A DNA stretch of 24,914 nt, from NCBI GenBank assembly GCA_020847555.1, contig JADLBT010000109.1:1-24914 (forward strand). Direction: 5' to 3'. The stretch is from Gemmataceae bacterium. Its GTDB lineage: Bacteria; Planctomycetota; Planctomycetia; Gemmatales; Gemmataceae. The notes under the pieces are model-generated. The model did not search any database. It was not told where the DNA came from and worked only from the letters and a program-made list of their open reading frames with translations. Shown here one piece after another: positions 16,305 to 24,064 of this stretch; position 1 is the first letter of the stretch, and each line of letters starts with the position of its first letter. A program made the position numbers and the translations under genes.

Positions 16305-17192
16305 GTGAGAAGGGTCTGTTACCGCTATCAGCGCACCATCACGCGCCCCGCGGAGGTGCAGGGCACCGGCTACCTGACGGGCGCCCACGTCCGCCTCCGT
16401 TTCCTGCCGGCCCCGCCCGACACCGGGGTCGTTTTCGTGCGCACCGACCTGGGGCCGGGGGCTCGCATCGCCGCCTGTGTCGAGCACGTCACCGGGACGC
16501 ACCGCCGGACCACCCTCGGCCGCCACCCGGTCACGGTCGGACTGGTCGAGCACGTCCTCGCGGCCCTCGCCGGGCTGCGCATCGATAACTGCACGATTGA
16601 GGTGAACGCCTGCGAGCCCCCCGGCCTGGATGGGTCGGCGCGGCGGTTCGTGGATGCTCTCCGGGCCGCCGGTCCTCGCGTCCAGCCGGCGCGCCGCGCT
16701 GTCTGGTGCGTCGAGAGCAGCGTCGTGCTGCACAGGAACGGCGCCACCCTCGCGCTGCACCCGCTCGACCGAGTCGAACTCCGCGCCAGCTACCTGCTCG
16801 ACTACGGCCCCACCTCACCGCTGGGGCGCCAGGGGCATACGGCGACGGTGACGCCCGAGTCGTTCACGAACGAGTTGGCCGACTGTCGGACGTTCCTCCT
16901 GGAAGAGGAGGCTGCCGAACTGCAGCGGCAGGGTCTTGGTGCCCGCACCACGCCGGCCGACCTGCTGGTGTTCGGCCCCCACGGACCCATCAACAACCGC
17001 TTGCGCTACGCCAACGAACCCGCGCGCCACAAGATCCTGGACCTGATCGGCGATCTGTCCCTGCTCGGCCAGGACGTCTGCGGCCATCTGGTCGCGCATC
17101 GGTCCGGGCACCCGCTCAATATCGAACTGGTGCGCACTCTGAGCCAGCACCTGAACAACGGCAACCGCACCCAGCGGCGCGTGGCCGCTTAG
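16305..17192 (+). CDS. lpxC: UDP-3-O-acyl-N-acetylglucosamine deacetylase
   Basis: LpxC performs the first committed step of lipid A synthesis, zinc-dependent removal of the acetyl group from UDP-3-O-acyl-GlcNAc in the cytoplasm. The 295-residue protein has the full motif set: GTGYLTGAHV at the start, VEHVLAALAGL (81-91) with zinc ligand H83 preceded by the catalytic Glu, GLDGSARRFVDAL (107-119), and RHKILDLIGDL (241-251) with ligands H242 and D246. The catalytic His is in SGHPLN (H269). Length is close to E. coli LpxC (305). It is not fused to FabZ, unlike some relatives. The GTG at 16305 follows AGGAAGG. The ompH-like gene lies upstream and a Gfo/Idh/MocA gene downstream; lpxA, fabZ and lpxD are not in the window. 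Confidence 0.95.
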   Translation: MRRVCYRYQRTITRPAEVQGTGYLTGAHVRLRFLPAPPDTGVVFVRTDLGPGARIAACVEHVTGTHRRTTLGRHPVTVGLVEHVLAALAGLRIDNCTIEVNACEPPGLDGSARRFVDALRAAGPRVQPARRAVWCVESSVVLHRNGATLALHPLDRVELRASYLLDYGPTSPLGRQGHTATVTPESFTNELADCRTFLLEEEAAELQRQGLGARTTPADLLVFGPHGPINNRLRYANEPARHKILDLIGDLSLLGQDVCGHLVAHRSGHPLNIELVRTLSQHLNNGNRTQRRVAA

Positions 17193-17208
17193 AGGGATTG
17201 GGAGCCAG

Positions 17209-17314
17209 TGCAGGGACAAGGGACAGGGTGTGAAGGGAGATTCTTCAAAGCCCGCGGGCGGCGCCCCGTGGGCTTTGAGAAAGTCCACGGCACACCAGGT
17301 TCCTTGCCCCTGCA
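17209..17314. repeat. 106-base nested imperfect palindrome between lpxC and the oxidoreductase gene
   Basis: Outer arms 17209-17232 and 17291-17314 match inversely at 20 of 24 positions. Inside them, 17245-17258 (TCAAAGCCCGCGGG) and 17265-17278 match at 13 of 14 positions, the exception being a G-U pair in RNA, around a six-base loop. The inner hairpin belongs to the same family as the repeats at 20226 and 20265. A further hairpin (17302-17326) shares the right outer arm and lies 25 bases before the next ATG. The whole looks like a small, non-coding, possibly mobilised structure. Confidence 0.7.
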
Positions 17315-17351
17315 TTAGGGGCAGGGTTCAACGGTCAGCTGAGGAAGATTC

Positions 17352-18443
17352 ATGGCCCGACTTCGGATGGCGGTGGTCGGCGTGGGCCATCTCGGCAAGG
17401 AACATGCGCGCGTCCTCGCCGGTCTCGACGAGGTCGAGCTGGTCGGCGTCGCGGACATGAACGCCGACCAGGCCCGGGCGGTGGCGGAGCGCATCGGCAC
17501 GGCGGCTCACACCGACTTTCGCGCCCTGCTCGACCAGGTGGAGGCGGCCTGCATCGTCGTCCCGACCAGCCAGCATTTCGCCGTTGCCGCCGAGTTCCTG
17601 AGACGGCGCATCCCGATCCTCGTCGAGAAACCACTCGCGGCGACGCTCGAAGAGGCCGAGACGCTGGTGGAACTGGCCGAGCGGCAGCGGACCGTTTTGC
17701 AGGTGGGCCACATCGAGCGATTCAACCCGGCGTTCGAGGCGCTGCTCGCCCGCCCGCTCCGGCCGAAGTTCGTCACCTGCGAGCGGCTCGGACCGTTCAG
17801 CGGGCGCTCGACCGACGTGGGGGTGGTTCTCGACCTGATGATTCACGACCTCGACCTGCTGCTGGCGCTCGTCCGGTCCCCGGTGCGGCGCGTCGAGGCG
17901 GTTGGGGTGAGTCTGCTCGGGACGCACGAGGATGTGGCTGAGGCCCGACTCCATTTCGCCAACGGGTGCGTCGCGGGGGTGACCGCGAGCCGGGTTAACC
18001 CCGCGCCGCGTCGCTGCATGCACGTCTGGGGCGCCGAGGGATACGCGCGGCTCGACCTGGCGCAACGGCGGATCACGCTGGTGCAGCCGTCAGAGGAATT
18101 GCGGCGCCACGTCATCGACCCGCGCCGGCTTGACGGCGCGGGTCTGGCGCGCCTCAAGGAAGAACTGTTCGGACGACACCTGCAGGTGCGCGAGCTGGAT
18201 CTCGAGCGCGGGGACCAGCTGACGCGCGAGTTGCTGGATTTTGTCGCCTGCGTGCGGGGCGGGGGCACGCCGCGCGTGGGCGGGACGGCCGGGCTGAACG
18301 CGATGGCGCTGGCCGCCCGGGTGCTGGAGAGCATTCGCGGGCACGCCTGGGAGGGCCACGGCCACGGGCCGCTCGGCCCGCTGGAACTGCCGGCGCCGCT
18401 CGGCCCGCTGTTCCCGCCGGATCAGGAAGAGAAGGCGGCCTGA
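17352..18443 (+). CDS. Gfo/Idh/MocA family oxidoreductase, possibly nucleotide-sugar-specific
   Basis: The protein has 363 residues. An NAD(P)-binding Rossmann fold is shown by VVGVGHLGKEHARVL (8-22), and the family signature EKPLA (92-96) follows. GHIERFNPAF (119-128) and DLMIHDLDLL (161-170) mark the substrate side, where the His-Asp pair is the usual catalytic element. The HIERFNP pattern is typical of relatives of GnnA-type UDP-GlcNAc 3-dehydrogenases and related nucleotide-sugar oxidoreductases. Position just after lpxC suggests a role in lipid A sugar modification, such as making the 3-amino sugar that leads to amide-linked lipid A, but no GnnB-type aminotransferase is seen in the window. 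The C terminus is a Gly/Pro/Leu-rich tail. GAGGAAG precedes the ATG. Confidence 0.85.
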   Translation: MARLRMAVVGVGHLGKEHARVLAGLDEVELVGVADMNADQARAVAERIGTAAHTDFRALLDQVEAACIVVPTSQHFAVAAEFLRRRIPILVEKPLAATLEEAETLVELAERQRTVLQVGHIERFNPAFEALLARPLRPKFVTCERLGPFSGRSTDVGVVLDLMIHDLDLLLALVRSPVRRVEAVGVSLLGTHEDVAEARLHFANGCVAGVTASRVNPAPRRCMHVWGAEGYARLDLAQRRITLVQPSEELRRHVIDPRRLDGAGLARLKEELFGRHLQVRELDLERGDQLTRELLDFVACVRGGGTPRVGGTAGLNAMALAARVLESIRGHAWEGHGHGPLGPLELPAPLGPLFPPDQEEKAA

Positions 18444-18512
18444 CCAGCCCGGAGCGCCAGCAACGGGCTGGTAGGTGGTGCTCGCGCCTCGTCGTGGCGG
18501 AAGGGGGGATCC

Positions 18513-20222
18513 GTGGAAGACCGCTCACAGGGTCACCCGCGCGCGCCATACTGCCGCGCGGGCTGGTCGAAGGTCGTCGTCTGCGCGGCGCTCGTCGCGG
18601 CCGGTGCCCCGTTCGCCTGGGCCGCTGGGCCTCCGGAGACGGCCGCGCCCGAGCTGGTCCAGGTGCTCCCGGCGCTCGGCCCGAAGACGCCGCCCGCCAA
18701 GGAAACCGCCCCCATGCCGACCGCACTCCCGGCGGCCTACGGCCCGCTCCACTTCGCCCGCGGCGCCGAGCCGATCAACCTGCCCGCCGCCCTGCGCCTC
18801 GCGGAGACGGCCAACTTCAACGTCCTGCAAGCACGCGAGGTCGTCGCCCGCGCCCGCGCCGCCCTCCTGCGCGCCCAGGTACTCTTCCTGCCGAACCTCA
18901 ACCTCGGCAGCACCTACGTCGATCACGAGGGGCAGATCCAGCGGGCTCAGGGCGAGGTGATCACGGCCAACCGGAACTCGCTGTTCGTCGGCGGCGGGCC
19001 GGCGCTGTCGGTCGCCTTCACCGAGGCCATCTTCACCCCGCTCGCCGGCCGCCAGTTGCTCGTCGCCACCCAGGCGGGGCTGCGCCGCGTCAACAACGAT
19101 GTCCTGCTCCAGGTCGGGGATGCGTACCTCGCGGTGCTACGAGCCCGCCGGCGGCTCGCCCGGGCGGACGAGACGCTCGACTTCCTGACGTCGGAGCGTC
19201 CCTCCCCGCAGCGGGCCGGGTCGCGCGGGCTCCTGCCGGTGGTGTTCGCTGTTTACCGGGCGGGGGGGCAGGAGGCGCTGCGGGCCGAGGTGGAGCGCGT
19301 GCGGGTCGAGGTGCTACGCCGCCAGGAGGAGCGTACCGGGGCGGTCAACGAGTTCCGGGTGACGGCGGCCGAACTGGCCCGCCTGATCCGGCTCGACCCG
19401 ACGGTGCCGCTCTGGCCGATCGAGGACTTTCGGTTTCCGGTGCCCCTCCCCGGCGAGATCTACGCCCGCAAGCCAGTGGAGGAACTGGTCGCCGTCGCAC
19501 TGAACAACCGCCCGGAGCTGGCGGAGAACCAGGCGCTCGTCGCGGCTGCGGTCGAGCGCGTGCGGACCGCGAAGTACCGCCCGCTCCTCCCGAACCTTGC
19601 GGTCAACTACGGCTACGGCGGGTTCGGCGGCGGCCCGGATCCAAACCCGCCAATCGTCGTCCCGCCGGCGCGCCCGGGCGAGCCCGAGCGCGTCGTCGCC
19701 CAGCCCGGGTGGGGACCGTCGGGGCGGATCCGGCACTTCAAGAACCGTAGCGATTTCGACGTGACGCTGGTGTGGCGGCTGCAAAACCTCGGCCTGGGCA
19801 ACCTGGCCGAGATCCGGGAGACCACGGCGGCCGCGCGTCAGGCGTCGCTGGTACTGCTCCAGATGCGCGACCGGGTGGTGACGCAGGTGGTGCAGGCGTA
19901 TGAACTCGTTCAGGGGTGGCGCACGCGAGTGGAGACGATGCGGACCGCGCTGTTCGACGCCAAGGGGGCAGCGAACGGCCCGGTGTTCCAGTCGCTACGC
20001 CTCAACTTCGAGCGCATCCGGGAGGTGGAGAGAACGCGGCCGCTGGAGGTACTCGATTCGATCCGCGGCCTGAACGACGTGCTGGAGTCCTACGCCCAGG
20101 CACTCACCGAGTATGAGCGCGCCCAGCTCCGCTTGCTCGTGGCGATGGGGCTGTCGCCGGCCGCCCTCCTGGAGGCCGCGGGGTGCCCGCCGCTGGAGGG
20201 ACAGCAGGCAGGCGGTAGGTAA
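18513..20222 (+). CDS. TolC-like outer-membrane efflux protein
   Basis: The protein has 569 residues with a signal peptide (hydrophobic stretch about 21-36, AWA-AG cleavage). The mature part has the two repeated outer-membrane efflux units of TolC. The first covers about 85-275: 'INLPAALRLAETANFNVLQAREVVARAR' opens the typical first helix, followed by FLPNLNLGSTY. The second covers about 325-560: ALNNRPELAENQALVAAAVERVRTAKYRPLLPNLAVNYGYG repeats the pattern. A Gly/Pro-rich insertion (about 370-410) lies in the second beta-strand region. Such proteins form trimeric channels with inner-membrane pumps; no pump gene is adjacent. The GTG at 18513 follows AAGGGGGG. The stop codon abuts a palindromic repeat shared with the convergent larB gene. 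Confidence 0.88.
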   Translation: MEDRSQGHPRAPYCRAGWSKVVVCAALVAAGAPFAWAAGPPETAAPELVQVLPALGPKTPPAKETAPMPTALPAAYGPLHFARGAEPINLPAALRLAETANFNVLQAREVVARARAALLRAQVLFLPNLNLGSTYVDHEGQIQRAQGEVITANRNSLFVGGGPALSVAFTEAIFTPLAGRQLLVATQAGLRRVNNDVLLQVGDAYLAVLRARRRLARADETLDFLTSERPSPQRAGSRGLLPVVFAVYRAGGQEALRAEVERVRVEVLRRQEERTGAVNEFRVTAAELARLIRLDPTVPLWPIEDFRFPVPLPGEIYARKPVEELVAVALNNRPELAENQALVAAAVERVRTAKYRPLLPNLAVNYGYGGFGGGPDPNPPIVVPPARPGEPERVVAQPGWGPSGRIRHFKNRSDFDVTLVWRLQNLGLGNLAEIRETTAAARQASLVLLQMRDRVVTQVVQAYELVQGWRTRVETMRTALFDAKGAANGPVFQSLRLNFERIREVERTRPLEVLDSIRGLNDVLESYAQALTEYERAQLRLLVAMGLSPAALLEAAGCPPLEGQQAGGR

Positions 20223-20225
20223 AGT

Positions 20226-20245
20226 CCACGGGTGGCGTCCCGTGG
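20226..20245. repeat. Palindromic repeat copy next to the tolC-like stop codon
   Basis: CCACGGG (20226-20232) and CCCGTGG (20239-20245) pair around the loop TGGCGT. It lies 3 bases after the TAA of the tolC-like gene and belongs to the same family as 17245-17278 and 20265-20288. It could act in transcription termination, although there is no T tract. Confidence 0.75.
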
Positions 20246-20264
20246 GTGAAGTCCCCAGCACTAC

Positions 20265-20288
20265 GCCCACGGGACATCACCCGTGGGC
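20265..20288. repeat. Palindromic repeat copy containing the larB stop codon
   Basis: GCCCACGGG (20265-20273) and CCCGTGGGC (20280-20288) pair perfectly around a six-base loop, ACATCA, and the larB stop codon (TCA on the plus strand at 20277-20279) lies in that loop. The final residues of LarB, KAHG, are encoded by the right arm and adjacent bases. The copy is inverted relative to the one at 20226. Confidence 0.8.
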
Positions 20289-21071
20289 TTTCTGCTGACT
20301 GCCTACTGCCGCCTGCTGAAGGGTCTGTCGCCGCGCGATCAGCGCCGCGACGTAGCCGCCCTTGAACCCGCTGTCGATGTTGACCACGACGACGTTGGCC
20401 GAGCAGCTGTTGAGCATGGTCAGCAGCGGCGCCAGCCCCTGGAACGCAGCCCCGTAGCCGACGCTCGTCGGCACCGCGATCACCGGGCAATCGACCAGCC
20501 CGCCGACGACGCTCGGCAACGCCCCGTCCATGCCAGCGACGACGACGATGGCCTCGGCCCCGCTGAACTGGGCGCGGTGGTGCAGGAGCCGGTGAATCCC
20601 CGCCACGCCCACGTCCGCCAGCAGCGCCGTGTCGCACCCCAGCGCCTGCGCCGTCACCACCGCCTCGCGCGCCACCGGCAGGTCGCTGGTGCCGGCCGTG
20701 ATCACCACGACGCGCCCGGCCGGCGCCGCCGGCGCGTTCGCGGGCAGCCAGAACGTCCGCGCTACCCGATCCTGCTGGCCGGCGGGGAAGTGCCGGGTGA
20801 GCGATTCGGCCTGCTCCGCGCTGACGCGCGTCGCCAGGCAGTCCTGCCCCGCCTCGACCAGCTTGCGCACCACGCTCTCAATCCACTCGCTCGTTTTTCC
20901 CTCGCAGAAGATCACCTCGGGAAAGCCGCAACGGTCGCGGCGCTGCAAATCGACGTGGGCGAAGCCCAGGTCCGCCACCGGGGTCGGGTCCAACCGCTCC
21001 AGCGCCGTTTCGACGCTTACCTCGTTCGCCCGCACCCGCTCCAGCAACTCGCGCAACTCCGGCTTCTGCAT
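20277..21071 (-). CDS. larB: Nickel-pincer cofactor biosynthesis protein LarB
   Basis: LarB carboxylates and cleaves nicotinic acid adenine dinucleotide to start synthesis of the nickel-pincer cofactor of lactate racemase and related enzymes. The 264-residue protein has an N-terminal LarB domain and a C-terminal PurE-like domain. Motifs are AGTSDLPVA (126-134), DVGVAGIHR (153-161), AGMDGALPSVVGGL (179-192) and NSCSANVVVVNID (221-233), where C223 matches the catalytic Cys of LarB from Lactiplantibacillus. LarC, LarE and LarA are not in the window. The start follows AGGAGAGGG. A possible -10 (TAGAAT, at 21132-21137 on the minus strand) has no clear -35. The last residues are encoded by an inserted-looking palindromic repeat. 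Confidence 0.92.
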   Translation of the reverse strand: MQKPELRELLERVRANEVSVETALERLDPTPVADLGFAHVDLQRRDRCGFPEVIFCEGKTSEWIESVVRKLVEAGQDCLATRVSAEQAESLTRHFPAGQQDRVARTFWLPANAPAAPAGRVVVITAGTSDLPVAREAVVTAQALGCDTALLADVGVAGIHRLLHHRAQFSGAEAIVVVAGMDGALPSVVGGLVDCPVIAVPTSVGYGAAFQGLAPLLTMLNSCSANVVVVNIDSGFKGGYVAALIARRQTLQQAAVGSQQKAHG

Positions 21072-21269
21072 CGCCCTCTCCTGTCCTGGCGCTGGCTCCC
21101 CTGCCGCCCGGCCGCGGCGGCCCCGTGCTTCATTCTACAGGCTTGAACGATTCTCGGGCCGGCGCGGATCGGCTCAAGTTTCGCGGCCGGCGCAACCGAT
21201 CCTTCCCATGCAACCGATCTGTCGGAGCTTGCGCGCGCCCGGCGCGACGGTCTTTCGGAGGAGCTTGCC

Positions 21270-22883
21270 ATGTCCGCGGGCAGTTGGACGCTGACGTGCC
21301 TGTTGCTGGTCCACGCCCAGGCTCCGTCGGACGTGACGCACCTCAAGATGCGCGGGTTCCAGGTGCCGGTCGATATCGAGCCGGCCCGCCGGGCGCAGAT
21401 CCGCGAGATACTCCTCTACTACTCCCCCGACCGCGGGAAGAGCTGGTATCGGCACGATGAGGCGGTGCTGCCGACCGCCGCCGGTTTCAAGTTCCACGCC
21501 CCAGCCGACGGCGAGTACTGGTTCCGGTCGGCGGCCGTCAACCTGAACGGCAAGCAGGAGCCCGAGGACATCTACCGCGGCCAGCCGGAGCAGAAGATCA
21601 TCATCGACACCATCCCGCCGACCGTCCGCCTCCCGGCCGCCCGGCGCGACGGCGAGGACATCGTCGTGAGCTGGGAGGTGCAGGAGAGTCACCCCGAGCC
21701 GAACGGTTTCAAGCTGGAGTACCAGATCCTCGACGGCTCCACCCCTGTCTGGCTGCCGATTCAGGCCGCGCCGCGCGCGACGGGTGAGGCGCGCATGCGC
21801 CCCAACACCTCCGCCTCGGTTGTGGTGCGGCTGCAGATGCGCGACCTGGCCGGCAACGTGGCGGAGGCGAAGGTCGAGGTCGCCGGACCGGCCGGAGCGA
21901 AGACGGCGAGCGTTGCCGTGCCTGCGCCGACCCCCAGCCGGCAAACGCAGCTGCCCACGCCGGTCGGCACGGCACAGGGACAGCAAGCGCCTCTTCCCCC
22001 CGATCGGGGAAACCCGCCGCCGCCGGCGCCACCGGGCCTGCCGAACGCGGGCGGCCTGCCGACGCCGGGGGTTCCGGTTGGCAGGAGCCAGCCCTCCCCC
22101 CCTGCCCTGCCCCAGCGGGCGCACGAACCGCGCCCGGTCGTCGCCAACTCCGCCCACCAGGCCCGCTCGGCTCCGGGAGCCGCGCAGCAGCCAGGGCCGG
22201 CGCCCGGCCCGGGACCGCGAAAGCGCCCGGACGCCCAGATCGTCAACGACAAGGAAATCACCCTGGAGTACCAGCTCTCGAAGGTCGGCCCGTCGGGCGT
22301 CAAAAGCATCCAGCTCTACCTGACACAGGACGGCGGCAAGCGCTGGGTCGAGTACGCCAACGATCCGGACCCGCACCAGGCGACCTCCGGGAAGAGGTAT
22401 CAGCGGACGCTGGAGCTGCCGGGGGAGGGCGTGTTCGGACTGTTCCTGGTGCTGCGCAACCCGGCCGGCGTGGGCAGGCCCGCGCCGAAGCCCGGCGATT
22501 CGCCCGAGATGACCATCGAGGTCGATCTCAGCCCGCCGACCGCCGAGCTGTACCAGCCGGTCGCCGACCCCACCCAGGCGGGCGCACTGCTGCTCAACTG
22601 GGCCGCGAAGGACAGGAACCTCGGCGACCAACCGATCACACTCGAATACGCCGAGGACCGCACCGGCCCGTGGAAGGTGATCGCCGCCGACCTGCCTAAC
22701 CTCGGCAAGCACTCGTGGATCGTCCCGCCCGGAACGCCGGCCAGCGTCTACCTCAAGCTGCGCGTCCGCGACCGCGCCGGGAACGAGGCGACGGCCGTCA
22801 CCGACCAGCCGCAGGTGGTGGATCTGAGCGTCCCGGAAGGCATGCTTCTCAGCGTGCGCCCGGCCGACAAGCAGGGGCCGTGA
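21270..22883 (+). CDS. Secreted protein with two Ig/FN3-like domain pairs and a proline-rich linker
   Basis: The protein has 537 residues with a short signal peptide (about 1-18). I do not recognise a named family. Two similar halves are visible. In half one, a strand-rich domain (25-112) contains ILLYYSPDRGKSWYR, then PPTVRLP opens a second domain (117-205) ending LQMRDLAGNVAEAKVEV. In half two, IQLYLTQDGGKRWVEY (347-362) and PPTAELY..LRVRDRAGNEATAV (422-510) repeat the same order. A Pro/Gly/Ala-rich linker of about 110 residues (207-318) joins them. Such domains usually make extracellular or periplasmic binding proteins in this phylum. Strong ribosome binding site GGAGGAGC precedes the ATG. 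Two direct repeats of CAACCGATC (21193 and 21211) lie upstream. Confidence 0.75.
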   Translation: MSAGSWTLTCLLLVHAQAPSDVTHLKMRGFQVPVDIEPARRAQIREILLYYSPDRGKSWYRHDEAVLPTAAGFKFHAPADGEYWFRSAAVNLNGKQEPEDIYRGQPEQKIIIDTIPPTVRLPAARRDGEDIVVSWEVQESHPEPNGFKLEYQILDGSTPVWLPIQAAPRATGEARMRPNTSASVVVRLQMRDLAGNVAEAKVEVAGPAGAKTASVAVPAPTPSRQTQLPTPVGTAQGQQAPLPPDRGNPPPPAPPGLPNAGGLPTPGVPVGRSQPSPPALPQRAHEPRPVVANSAHQARSAPGAAQQPGPAPGPGPRKRPDAQIVNDKEITLEYQLSKVGPSGVKSIQLYLTQDGGKRWVEYANDPDPHQATSGKRYQRTLELPGEGVFGLFLVLRNPAGVGRPAPKPGDSPEMTIEVDLSPPTAELYQPVADPTQAGALLLNWAAKDRNLGDQPITLEYAEDRTGPWKVIAADLPNLGKHSWIVPPGTPASVYLKLRVRDRAGNEATAVTDQPQVVDLSVPEGMLLSVRPADKQGP

Positions 22884-23003
22884 CGCCCAGGGCCGGCCTG
22901 GTGGATGAATGCCGGGTCCGCGGGCCAGGGGCGGGCACACCCGACCAGGGGGCACTGACCGAACGCTCCGCCCGACTCCCCCCTCCCCCAACCCCCGCGC
23001 GCC

Positions 23004-23015
23004 ATATATCTAGAG
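23004..23015 (+). promoter_or_regulatory. AT-rich island upstream of the PP2C gene
   Basis: ATATATCTAGAG stands out in DNA of about 70 percent GC and lies about 60 bases before the PP2C ATG. TATATC (23005-23010) could be a -10 hexamer, but I see no -35 at the right distance. The rest of the 189-base gap holds no gene that I can support. Confidence 0.3.
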
Positions 23016-23072
23016 CGCACGGGCGGAACGGGTTCCGCGAACCTGCGTCAGCACCGCCAGCAGGGAGATGTG

Positions 23073-24014
23073 ATGCCGAACGATCCGAATGCGGAAACGG
23101 TCGATTACCCGGTGGGGTCTGCTCCGACCGCCCCCCCCAAACCACTTCCTGCCCCCGTGCCAACCCGGGTAGACCTGAGCGGGCTGACGGACCGGGGGAA
23201 AGTGCGAGCCAACAACGAGGACGTTTTTCTGATCGCGCGCCTCGGCCGCGCCCTGCACCCGGTCCTTTCCAACCTTCCCGCGGACATCTTCCCGGACCGA
23301 CTCGACGAGGTCGCCCACGCGATGCTCGTGGCCGACGGGATCGGCGGGGCGGCGGCGGGAGAGGTCGCCAGCCGGCAGGCTGCCAGCACCCTGATCGACC
23401 TCGTCCTCGGCACGCCCGACTGGATCATGCGGCTGGACGAGCAGGAGGAGGACCGTTTTCTCCAGCGTTTTGCCTGGCGGTATCGCGAGATCGACATCGC
23501 GCTGAAGACCCGCTCCCGGACCGACCCGAGTCTGGCCGGGATGGGGACGACGCTGACGGTCGCCTGCACACTGGGGACGAACCTGCTGGTCAGTCACGTC
23601 GGGGATTCACGCGCCTACTTGTTTCGGGAGGGGCAGTTGCACCAGCTGACGCGCGACCACACGTATGCCCAGGCGCTGGCGGACCGGGGCCACATCCGGC
23701 CGGAACAGGTCGCGACGCACCCGCTCCGCCGTGTCCTGACCCAGGCGCTGGGCGGGGACGGGCCGCCGGCCGAGGCCGATCTCCTGTCCGCTGTCCTGGC
23801 GGACGGGGACCAGGTTTTGCTCTGCACAGACGGCCTGACCGACATGGTGGCCGACGCGCGCATCGCCGCCATCCTCGATAAGGCCGGGACGGCGCAGGAG
23901 GGGTGTGAGGCGCTGGTCGCGGCTGCACTGGACCGGGGCGGGAAGGATAACGTCACCGTGACCCTGGCCCGCTACTGTTTTGGGGATGCGGTGGCGAGCG
24001 CCGAGGGGCGGTAA
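23073..24014 (+). CDS. PP2C-family protein serine/threonine phosphatase
   Basis: The protein has 313 residues. All PP2C motifs are intact: KVRANNED (43-50), VADGIGG (86-92) with the first metal Asp, MGTT (157-160), SHVGDSRAY (174-182), TDGLTD (252-257) and GGKDN (289-293). The domain covers about 33-303. The 30 residues before it are Pro-rich, without membrane segments, so it acts in the cytoplasm on Ser/Thr-phosphorylated proteins. Planctomycetes encode many Ser/Thr kinases; none is adjacent here, and the pseudokinase at 8376 is too far and probably inactive. ATG at 23073 was chosen over the GTG three bases upstream because AGGGAG gives a better spacing. It converges on the FMN reductase gene with 50 bases between. 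Confidence 0.92.
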   Translation: MPNDPNAETVDYPVGSAPTAPPKPLPAPVPTRVDLSGLTDRGKVRANNEDVFLIARLGRALHPVLSNLPADIFPDRLDEVAHAMLVADGIGGAAAGEVASRQAASTLIDLVLGTPDWIMRLDEQEEDRFLQRFAWRYREIDIALKTRSRTDPSLAGMGTTLTVACTLGTNLLVSHVGDSRAYLFREGQLHQLTRDHTYAQALADRGHIRPEQVATHPLRRVLTQALGGDGPPAEADLLSAVLADGDQVLLCTDGLTDMVADARIAAILDKAGTAQEGCEALVAAALDRGGKDNVTVTLARYCFGDAVASAEGR

Positions 24015-24064
24015 AATCCCGCCGGAGCGCGGTGTGGGCGGGGGTAGCGGTCACGCGCCCGTCG

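Noticed and set aside
18475..19750. Plus-strand open frames in other registers over the tolC-like gene
   Set aside because: They overlap the TolC-like protein out of frame and are Arg/Pro/Gly-rich without motifs.
22887..22901. CCAGG/CCTGG hairpin after the secreted repeat protein gene as terminator
   Set aside because: The stem is only five base pairs with no T tract, which is expected often by chance at this GC content.
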